From CAZYSK01 sp964649415 (GTDB lineage: Bacteria; Chloroflexota; Anaerolineae; B4-G1): 64,000 nucleotides of DNA. The notes below the pieces were generated by a model. The model did not search any database, had not been told where the DNA came from, and saw nothing but the letters and a program-made list of their open reading frames with translations. Shown in pieces: positions 58,596-64,000 of the stretch; position 1 is the first letter of the stretch, and every line of letters begins with the position of its first letter. The stretch is taken from the NCBI GenBank assembly GCA_964649415.1, contig CAZYSK010000006.1, forward strand, positions 76,690-140,689. Direction: 5' to 3'. The position numbers and the translations under genes were made by a program.

Positions 58596-58955
58596 TCATC
58601 CCCTCACCATTTCCACGTTCAACGCTTCCGGGCCGTTGGAGGAATAGCCCACGTGAAAGCGGGCCGCTTGTCCCTCGTGTACCTCGTTTCTGCTCTTCCC
58701 CAAGATCTGCCGCTGGTGGAAGAAGATATCCTCGCCTTCGCCGGTAGTGATGAAGCCGTAATGCTCGCGCGAATCGAAGCACTTCACCCTACCACACTGC
58801 TTGGGCAACGGCCCTTTCCTCGTGAAACAAGTCGGACACAGCACCGGCCTGTGCACGTACACGCCTCGCCGTGCCAACAGGTCAAGATACGTACTGGTCA
58901 ACACAAAGCCCCGTCCGCATCGCTGGCATACGAGTACCTCAACTTGGTCTGACAT
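58596..58955 (-). CDS. Zinc-ribbon plus cold-shock-domain protein
   Basis: The 119-aa product has an N-terminal four-cysteine ribbon (CQRCGRGF about 10-17 and CPTCFTRKG about 40-48) and a C-terminal cold-shock domain (GRVKCFDSREHYGFITTGEGEDIFFH, then EGQAARFHVGYSSNGPEALNVEMV). The domain keeps YGFI and DIFFH contacts. GGAGGGG precedes the ATG at 58955. It may bind RNA at the ribosome or polymerase. Confidence 0.85.
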   Translation of the reverse strand: MSDQVEVLVCQRCGRGFVLTSTYLDLLARRGVYVHRPVLCPTCFTRKGPLPKQCGRVKCFDSREHYGFITTGEGEDIFFHQRQILGKSRNEVHEGQAARFHVGYSSNGPEALNVEMVRG

Positions 58956-59024
58956 CGATGTCCCCTCCAAACAAACTGCCGCCTCGGTTGCCCACAGACG
59001 CCTGCAACTGGTCCGACGCGTCCC

Positions 59025-59234
59025 CTACGCGTGGTACCGTCGCTTCTTGCGCTGTTGTCGCTGTCGCTCTCGGCGCATAGCCTTGAGACGAGCACGACGC
59101 CGCTGCTCGCTCTTAGAAGTGAAATAGCGCTTCTTCTTCACGGTGCTCAGGATTCGCTCCTTAACCACCTGCTTGCGAAAGCGCTTTAGCAGACTCTCTT
59201 GCGATTCTCCAGGTTTCAACACAACCGTCGTCAT
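59025..59234 (-). CDS. rpsU: Ribosomal protein bS21
   Basis: The 69-aa basic product follows bS21: MTTVVLKPGESQESLLKRFRK, then KKRYFTSKSEQRRRARLKAMRR, ending RKKRRYHA. The C-terminal extension of basic residues is longer than in E. coli. bS21 sits next to the mRNA exit site and influences initiation. AGGGGGTG precedes the ATG. It is the first translation-factor gene after the DksA-like gene. Confidence 0.93.
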   Translation of the reverse strand: MTTVVLKPGESQESLLKRFRKQVVKERILSTVKKKRYFTSKSEQRRRARLKAMRRERQRQQRKKRRYHA

Positions 59235-59303
59235 TCTTGGTACACCCCCTGTTCAAATCCGTAACCGACACTCTACCTCCACCGGGGCACCCGGCGCTAG
59301 CCG

Positions 59304-59705
59304 CTAGTCAGACTCTCCTCGCTCATCGGCCCTCGCACAGCGGACACAGACCCGGGTGTCTGGCAGAACCGCCAATCGATCAGGGTGGATTGGCCTCCCA
59401 CACTTCTCGCAAATTCCATAAGCAACCGACCCCGTCCGCGACAGCGTGCGCTCCAGGCTCTCAGCCCGCTCCCTGAGGTGCCCCAGCAGAGCCTTGTCCA
59501 GTTCCCAGCGCGTGACATCAGGAGCCCCGCTGCCCAGCCCGTATTCGGGCCTGTCGCTAAGGTTCTCCTCCAGCGCGGCGATCTGGGATCGTACGTCTTC
59601 CAGTTCGCGCTGCACGAGCACCTTTTTGTCCTCCACCATCTGCGCCATCCCTACCAAGACACAAAAGACCCGGCTGGCCGCCACCTGCGTCACCGGTTTC
59701 GGCAC
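59304..59705 (-). CDS. DksA/TraR-type zinc-finger protein
   Basis: The 133-aa product has a long coiled coil (about 22-100, MVEDKKVLVQRELEDVRSQIAALEE) and a four-cysteine zinc finger CEKCGRPIHPDRL and VCVRCAR at the end, the DksA/TraR layout. Such proteins enter the RNA polymerase secondary channel and modulate transcription. The coiled-coil tip residues of true DksA (DxxDxA) are not evident, so it may be a divergent member. GTG at 59705 has TTTAGGAG nine bases upstream; ATG at 59648 is an alternative start. Confidence 0.85.
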   Translation of the reverse strand: MPKPVTQVAASRVFCVLVGMAQMVEDKKVLVQRELEDVRSQIAALEENLSDRPEYGLGSGAPDVTRWELDKALLGHLRERAESLERTLSRTGSVAYGICEKCGRPIHPDRLAVLPDTRVCVRCARADERGESD

Positions 59706-59777
59706 TAACCAGGTCTCCTAAAGCCCGATCTGGAAGATCAGAGTTGAGACTTAGAAGCGACTCCCCAGATAAGTACC

Positions 59778-60356
59778 TCAGGCACTCGGAACCGCAAGGC
59801 TCGTTTGTGCGGCTTCGACAGGCGGTGGCAGCTCTGAAAGCTCGGCTAGCGTACTGTCCAGCCAGGCCAGCTCCGCACGAGCCACGCTCAACGCATAATC
59901 AAGCGCCAAGCGCTCCCCCAGATCTATCCGCGCATCCATCGCGTGAGTAGCCTGCTCCAGATCGAGTTGGTGATCGGCCACCTGCCCACGCCGGCGCTGC
60001 AAATACTCAATCAGACCGGCTTGCGAGAGATTGCTGGCCAGGATCAGGCGCATCACAAAAGCCTTCAACGAGGTAGCCGATGCAACGGATTGCTCCATCC
60101 ATTTCCGCAAGACTTGCCGGCCTGCATCTGTGATGCTGTAGATCTTCCGTGGAGGCTTGTCCTGACGGGGAACCACCTCGACCGTCACCAGACCATCTTC
60201 TAGCAAAGCGTGCAAGGCAGGATAGAGACTGCCGAAACTAGGACTGTCTATCAACCAAGTCAAGCTCTTAAGAAAGCGCTTGATATCGTAACCAGACATC
60301 GGTTGTCGTGTCAACAGACCCAGGACAAAGTGACGAGTGCTTATCGCGCTAGCCAT
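59778..60356 (-). CDS. PadR family repressor, copy 2
   Basis: The 192-aa product closely parallels copy 1 in all parts: VLGLLTRQPMSGYDIKRFLKSLTW, FGSLYPALHALLEDGLVTVEV, PPRKIYSITDAGR. The C-terminal helix is more divergent. It heads the block of translation and transcription genes and its promoter has a variant of the same operator. Start at ATG 60356; a TTG four codons earlier is possible. Confidence 0.92.
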   Translation of the reverse strand: MASAISTRHFVLGLLTRQPMSGYDIKRFLKSLTWLIDSPSFGSLYPALHALLEDGLVTVEVVPRQDKPPRKIYSITDAGRQVLRKWMEQSVASATSLKAFVMRLILASNLSQAGLIEYLQRRRGQVADHQLDLEQATHAMDARIDLGERLALDYALSVARAELAWLDSTLAELSELPPPVEAAQTSLAVPSA

Positions 60357-60369
60357 AGCATGTTCCAAT

Positions 60370-60415
60370 ATATAACGTTTCGAGATATTATACCATAGCC
60401 CGTTGAAACTGACAA
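60370..60415 (-). promoter_or_regulatory. padR-2 promoter with shared operator variant
   Basis: On the minus strand TTGTCA (60415-60410), 17 bases, TATAAT (60392-60387). ATATAAC-5 nt-GAGATAT covers 60370-60388, again overlapping the -10 by two bases. The two mismatches to the other copies lie at the sixth base of one arm and the third base of the other. Confidence 0.8.
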
Positions 60416-60434
60416 GGAAGCCACGTTGCCAACG

Positions 60435-61238
60435 CTATGAGCCGGCAATATCGGATGGCAGCAACTCATCCAGGCTGCGGAGCACGTAGTCGGGCTGGAT
60501 CTTGGAAGCGGCCAATGACTCATGCGTTGTGACGCCGGTGAGGACAACAGCGGTCGCCATCCCCGCCTCCAGCCCCATGCAGATGTCCGTCTCCAGCCGA
60601 TCGCCGACCATGATGCATTCCGAGGCCGGAAGCACCAAGCGGTTGAGGATAGCCCGGACGGTGATGGGCGAAGGCTTGCCGACGACGACCTCCACATCCT
60701 TGCCTGTGCAGCCCTTGATCGCGCCGATCACCGCCGCTGCGTCGGGGAGCCCGCCGGCAGGGGTGGGACAGTAGGCGTCGGCATTGGTCGCGATCACGCG
60801 CGCTCCGGCGCGAACAGCGTCGAAGGCAATCTGGAGCTTGCAGTAGTCGAAGGCACGGTCGAACGAGGCGACGACAAACTCGACCTCGCCGGGCTGGTCG
60901 GTCAGGCGGAAACCGGCAGCGCGCAACTCCGCCAGCAGGGGGGCCTCCCCGATGACGAACAGGGCAGCCCCTGGGGCCTCCCGTCCCAGCCATTGGGTGA
61001 GCACCCACGATGAGTTAATCACGTGGTCGGGCGACGTAGGGATGCCCAGGCGCGTCAGCTTGGCCGCGTAGTCCGCACGGGTCTCCAGCGGCTTGTTGCT
61101 GAGGAAAACGACGCGGGAACCTGCCCCGCGCAGTGTCTCAATCGTGCGCTTTGCTCCTGGCAGGAGCGCGTCGCCCAGGTATACCGTGCCGTCCATGTCC
61201 AAGACGTAGCCAGGGAAAAGACGTTCGACGTTCGACAT
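60435..61238 (-). CDS. HAD-IIA (NagD-type) phosphatase
   Basis: The 267-aa product has the HAD motifs: DMDGTVYLG (about 14-22), LSNKPLETR, KPSPITVRAIL and VGDRLETDICMGLEAGM, with the cap domain of class IIA. It dephosphorylates small phosphates such as sugar phosphates or nucleotides. Its ribosome site is weak. It is about 80 bases before the padR-2 promoter and is transcribed the same way. Confidence 0.88.
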   Translation of the reverse strand: MSNVERLFPGYVLDMDGTVYLGDALLPGAKRTIETLRGAGSRVVFLSNKPLETRADYAAKLTRLGIPTSPDHVINSSWVLTQWLGREAPGAALFVIGEAPLLAELRAAGFRLTDQPGEVEFVVASFDRAFDYCKLQIAFDAVRAGARVIATNADAYCPTPAGGLPDAAAVIGAIKGCTGKDVEVVVGKPSPITVRAILNRLVLPASECIMVGDRLETDICMGLEAGMATAVVLTGVTTHESLAASKIQPDYVLRSLDELLPSDIAGS

Positions 61239-61344
61239 AAGCGCTATCAGCAGTTCAGGGTGAGCAAAGGTACCGGCACGTCGCGCCTGCGCGGGGCCCT
61301 GCAGCGATGAGCCCCTCGGAGGCCGGATGCACCGGTGAGCGACG

Positions 61345-62256
61345 TCACCCGGATGCCAGGAAACTCACGACCGTCCTATCGAAGACATTCGGCTTGGCCT
61401 GATGGACGACGTGACCGGCTCCCGGGATGATGGTCAGCCCTGCCCCTGTGTCGGAGGCCAGACGCAGGCCGTAACGCGGGGCAACCCAGGTATCGCGTTC
61501 GCCCCACACCAGGTAGAGGGGCAGGCGGATTTCCCGATAACTTTGGGAGGCCCGCTTGAAAGCCCCGTTCCAGTAGTCGCGCAGTGCAGCAGCACAAGCC
61601 GGCCGGTACTCCGGCCGGCGGAAGGCGGACCGATACTGGGCTACCACCTGGGGTGTCAAGAGCGCGGGATCGCGATACATGGAGCGGAGAATGGGCCAGA
61701 TTAGCCACGGCCCGGCCAAGCGCTGGCCCACGGTGCTGAGGAATGAACAGCGGCTGAGGTACGCCAGGGCATTTAAGGGGGCGCGGTAGCATGTGGGGGC
61801 AACCAATACGACTCGCCGCAGCCGGCCCGGGTAATAGATCGCCAGGTGCAGCCCGACACCGCCCCCCATCGAATGACCGACCAGGTGTGCCCACGCGATG
61901 CCGAGCGCATCCAGCAGCCCTACCGCCAGACGTGTCAGGTCATCCACTCCGAAGCGAGCGCCGGCGGGGAGGGCCGACTGGCCATAGCCCGGGTGATCGT
62001 AGGCCAGGACGCGAAAGCCCGCCCCGACCAACGCACGCAGGTTACGATGCCAGGTGTAGGCGGAATCCGCGAAGCCGTGGACGAGCAGCACAGGTTCCCC
62101 AGTGCCGATCTCAATCACGCGCAGCCGGTGCTCTCCGATGCCCACAAATTGCACCCGGGCCTCGGTCTTGAGGAAGTGTTGCCACTCGGGATCACCTGTG
62201 GCGGGAGATAGGTCCGCGAAACGCTGTCTCCTGGATCGTGTTGTCGAGGATTGCAT
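61345..62256 (-). CDS. Alpha/beta hydrolase
   Basis: The 303-aa product has the oxyanion strand LLVHGFADSAYTWHRN, nucleophile Ser in VGHSMGGGVG (about residue 128), Asp in VWGERDTWVAP and His in IPGAGHVVHQ. It is probably an esterase or lipid-type hydrolase; no substrate is evident. It is about 100 bases upstream of the phosphatase gene on the same strand. Confidence 0.87.
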   Translation of the reverse strand: MQSSTTRSRRQRFADLSPATGDPEWQHFLKTEARVQFVGIGEHRLRVIEIGTGEPVLLVHGFADSAYTWHRNLRALVGAGFRVLAYDHPGYGQSALPAGARFGVDDLTRLAVGLLDALGIAWAHLVGHSMGGGVGLHLAIYYPGRLRRVVLVAPTCYRAPLNALAYLSRCSFLSTVGQRLAGPWLIWPILRSMYRDPALLTPQVVAQYRSAFRRPEYRPACAAALRDYWNGAFKRASQSYREIRLPLYLVWGERDTWVAPRYGLRLASDTGAGLTIIPGAGHVVHQAKPNVFDRTVVSFLASG

Positions 62257-62472
62257 CTCGCAATGATACCACAGGATGGCTCAGTAGGGTAGTGCGTGGC
62301 TTCGCGTGCATTTCAGTCATGGTACAGACTTTGTGTAAGCCAGGAAGGCAGGGCGAACAGGCGCTCTCTTGCCTCGTGGGACGACCACTTCTACCTGTGT
62401 CGCGGCGCGTTCCAGTGGCGTAAGGTCATAACGCGTGCCCAGACTGAGAATCGTCTGAGTGATTCGGGTCCC

Positions 62473-62512
62473 TTGACAGCAGAGCAATTGTGTTCTATAA
62501 TAAGGTTAACCT
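62473..62512 (+). promoter_or_regulatory. feo operon promoter with DtxR-type box
   Basis: TTGACA (62473-62478), 17 bases, TATAAT (62496-62501) is a perfect sigma70 promoter. The palindrome AGGTTAACCT (62503-62512) sits on the expected start and resembles half of the DtxR/IdeR/MntR consensus, so the encoded regulator should repress its own operon when metal is bound. Confidence 0.88.
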
Positions 62513-62534
62513 AAAAATAGTGTTCAGATATATT

Positions 62535-63614
62535 ATGGTTAGTATAAATATCCACAAAGAGGAACTGACTCCGCTCACCGAAAGTATGCAGATGTACCTG
62601 GTTACCATCGCCCGGCTGCGGATGGATGGACAACCAGTGCCACTCTCCCAGCTAGCAGACGCGTTGTCCATCTCCCCAGTTTCGGTCAACGAGATGTGCC
62701 GCAAGCTGCAGGATCACGGGCTGGTAATCTACCGGCCATACAAGGGCGCGTTACTCACCCCGGAGGGGGAACAACGCGCTCACTACATCCTGCGCCGCCA
62801 CCGGCTGTGGGAGGTCTTCCTGGTGGGGAAGCTAGGCTTCAGCTACGAGGAAGCGCACGAGGCCGCCTGCGAGCTGGAGCATGCCACTGCCAAGACGGTA
62901 GCCGACCGACTCGACGCTTTTCTGGAGTATCCATCGGTCAACCCACAGGGAGAGAGTATCCCCCGACGGGACGGCAGCCTTCCCACGCGCAAATTGGTGG
63001 CACTGACAGCGCTCCCTGCCGGACAGCGCGCCCACGTAGTTCGCTGCGACGTGAGCGATGCTGCACGCGCCTTCCTCGACGAGCAAGGCATTCGCCCAGG
63101 AGTATCACTGACGGTGGTGGCCGCAGCGGCGGACAGCATGCTGGTGCAGGTAGGAGAAGCACAGCTATCGTTGGCACGGAGCCTATCAGAGGCCATACAG
63201 CTAGAAACTGACTCTGCCATTGGCAGAGTCAGTGAAGGCTCTGCTGTTGGCAGGGTTACCGAAGTTGAGAAAGAAACGGAAGACGTGGACAGCGAGGTGG
63301 AAAGCACTGCCCCTCGATCATCATCAACGATCTTAGATAAGGAGATTTCGGAGATGCAAACCAAGACTGAGACAACCGTTCGTCAGATACCGTTACACAA
63401 GCTGGGCGCTGGACAGCGCGGCGTCGTCGTGCGTGTGGGCGGCAAAGGCCCGGCCAGGCGACGCATGATGGACATGGGATTGGTACCGGGCAGCGAGGTG
63501 GAGGTTGTACGGGTGGCCCCGTTGGGCGACCCCATCGAGTTCACCGTCAAAGGCTACAGCCTTTCGCTCCGCAAGTCGGAGGCCAAGGTCATTGAGGTCG
63601 AGGTGACGGACTGA
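62535..63614 (+). CDS. DtxR-family metalloregulator fused to a FeoA domain
   Basis: The 359-aa product has a DtxR winged helix (about 12-75; PLSQLADALSISPVSVNEMCRKL), a dimerisation domain with LRRHRLWEVFLVGKLG (about 78-145) and a first SH3-like/FeoA domain (about 165-220). An acidic linker follows, and a second FeoA domain (about 275-355; IPLHKLGAGQRGVVVRVGG, RRRMMDMGLVPGSEVEVV) ends the protein. A likely internal start (ATG at 63354) has AAGGAG nine bases upstream, so a free FeoA may also be made. The leader between -10 and ATG is about 26 bases with no clear ribosome site. Confidence 0.9.
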   Translation: MVSINIHKEELTPLTESMQMYLVTIARLRMDGQPVPLSQLADALSISPVSVNEMCRKLQDHGLVIYRPYKGALLTPEGEQRAHYILRRHRLWEVFLVGKLGFSYEEAHEAACELEHATAKTVADRLDAFLEYPSVNPQGESIPRRDGSLPTRKLVALTALPAGQRAHVVRCDVSDAARAFLDEQGIRPGVSLTVVAAAADSMLVQVGEAQLSLARSLSEAIQLETDSAIGRVSEGSAVGRVTEVEKETEDVDSEVESTAPRSSSTILDKEISEMQTKTETTVRQIPLHKLGAGQRGVVVRVGGKGPARRRMMDMGLVPGSEVEVVRVAPLGDPIEFTVKGYSLSLRKSEAKVIEVEVTD

Positions 63615-63625
63615 AAGGAGCGCCT

Positions 63626-63850
63626 ATGATGCCCTTGGCAATGGTTTCCCCCGGTGAAGAGGTAAGGCTATGCGCCATTCACGGCGGGCGCTGTATGCGC
63701 AAGCGACTGGCCGACCTGGGACTGAATCTCGGCATGACGGTCCGCGTTGTCCAGCGGGACAGGCACGGACCACTGATCCTGGCCGTGAAGGACTCTCGAC
63801 TGGCCCTGGGACGCGGCATGGCCCACAGGATTATGGTCGAACTGACATAA
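63626..63850 (+). CDS. feoA: FeoA-type protein
   Basis: The 74-aa product is an SH3-like FeoA: MVSPGEEVRLCAIHGGRCMRKRLADLGLNLGMTVRVV, ending LALGRGMAHRIMVELT. It assists the FeoB channel at the membrane. AAAGGAG precedes the ATG. It lies between the regulator and feoB, 11 and 29 bases away. Confidence 0.92.
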   Translation: MMPLAMVSPGEEVRLCAIHGGRCMRKRLADLGLNLGMTVRVVQRDRHGPLILAVKDSRLALGRGMAHRIMVELT

Positions 63851-63879
63851 AGACACTTTTTGGACAAGGAGCAAGATTT

Positions 63880-64000
63880 ATGGCTACAGAACACACGATT
63901 GCCCTGGCCGGCAACCCTAACGCCGGCAAGAGCACCCTATTCAATGCCCTGACCGGCGCCCGCCAACACGTGGGCAACTGGCCGGGCAAGACCGTCGAGA
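63880..64000 (+). CDS. feoB: Ferrous iron transporter FeoB, 5' part only
   Basis: Forty residues are visible, beginning MATEHTIALAGNPNAGKSTLFN, which is the FeoB G1 nucleotide-binding loop, followed by GARQHVGNWPGKTVE, the switch I region. FeoB imports Fe2+ with a GTPase domain. AAGGAGC precedes the ATG. The remainder is beyond the window. Confidence 0.95.
   Translation, partial: MATEHTIALAGNPNAGKSTLFNALTGARQHVGNWPGKTVE

Noticed and set aside
1..64000. tRNA or rRNA genes, integrase or transposase genes, plasmid or phage origins
   Set aside because: I looked for their typical sequences and conserved protein motifs and saw none; short or divergent cases could be missed without a covariance search.

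Overview
The window looks like a piece of a high-GC, probably Chloroflexota (Anaerolineae-like) draft genome. The reasons are a MalT/LAL-type LuxR regulator with the N-terminus usual in that phylum, small secreted proteins ending in a short 'LPLxxR'-type tail, CarD-type RNA-polymerase binding proteins, a DtxR-FeoA fusion, and many short palindromic intergenic repeats. This is inference from protein style; no rRNA or tRNA gene was seen. Two runs of 100 N (7409-7508 and 14837-14936) are scaffold gaps, both inside tandem repeats.

Layout. 1-5.4 kb: a truncated VIT1/CCC1-type iron/manganese transporter with a ferritin-like N-terminus, a ketopantoate-reductase-like enzyme, a radical SAM protein with an unrecognised partner, a convergent DUF166 gene and a small membrane protein. 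5.7-9.1 kb (minus strand): a DUF438/hemerythrin/PAS protein, a MoaD-like protein, two ferredoxins and a Crp/Fnr regulator, which read as one redox-responsive locus. 9.1-14.1 kb: decayed regulator remnants, a GNAT-TPR protein, an M28-type peptidase, a DUF433 protein and a second GNAT enzyme. 14.1-19.3 kb: four secreted repeat-rich surface proteins. 19.4-23.2 kb: HicBA, an ABM-family protein, glycerol dehydrogenase and an ICMT-like methyltransferase.

23.8-27.7 kb carries a visibly less GC-rich, overlapping pair: a PD-(D/E)XK-like nuclease and a Ski2-like DExH helicase, organised like a Hachiman-type anti-phage module. An orphan small gene with its own terminator follows. 28.9-42.0 kb holds a LAL regulator and a MacB/Lol-like ABC export locus with four transporter components plus a tandemly duplicated membrane-fusion lipoprotein. 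42.4-45.1 kb has a SAM methyltransferase, an alpha/beta hydrolase and another ICMT-like enzyme. 45.2-47.3 kb is groES-groEL with a textbook CIRCE operator. 47.5-50.2 kb pairs an octopine/nopaline-type dehydrogenase with an asparagine-synthase homologue lacking the catalytic N-terminal cysteine.

The most unusual region is 50.4-60.4 kb, all on the minus strand. It contains two PadR repressor paralogues, two CarD-like proteins, three cold-shock-domain proteins, a DksA/TraR-like zinc finger, a primary-type sigma factor and single, displaced genes for bS21, IF-1, uS3, an S1-like protein and bL35. Three promoters in this block (before each padR and before the S1-bL35-sigma operon) share one 19-bp inverted repeat placed identically over the -10 hexamer. 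I infer a PadR-controlled alternative set of transcription and translation factors. The window ends (60.4-64 kb) with a HAD phosphatase, an alpha/beta hydrolase and a DtxR-FeoA / FeoA / FeoB iron-uptake operon running off the edge.

A second theme is intergenic: three different dispersed repeats each carry a good sigma70-type promoter with conserved spacing in two copies, and several families of short perfect palindromes recur between, and sometimes inside, genes.
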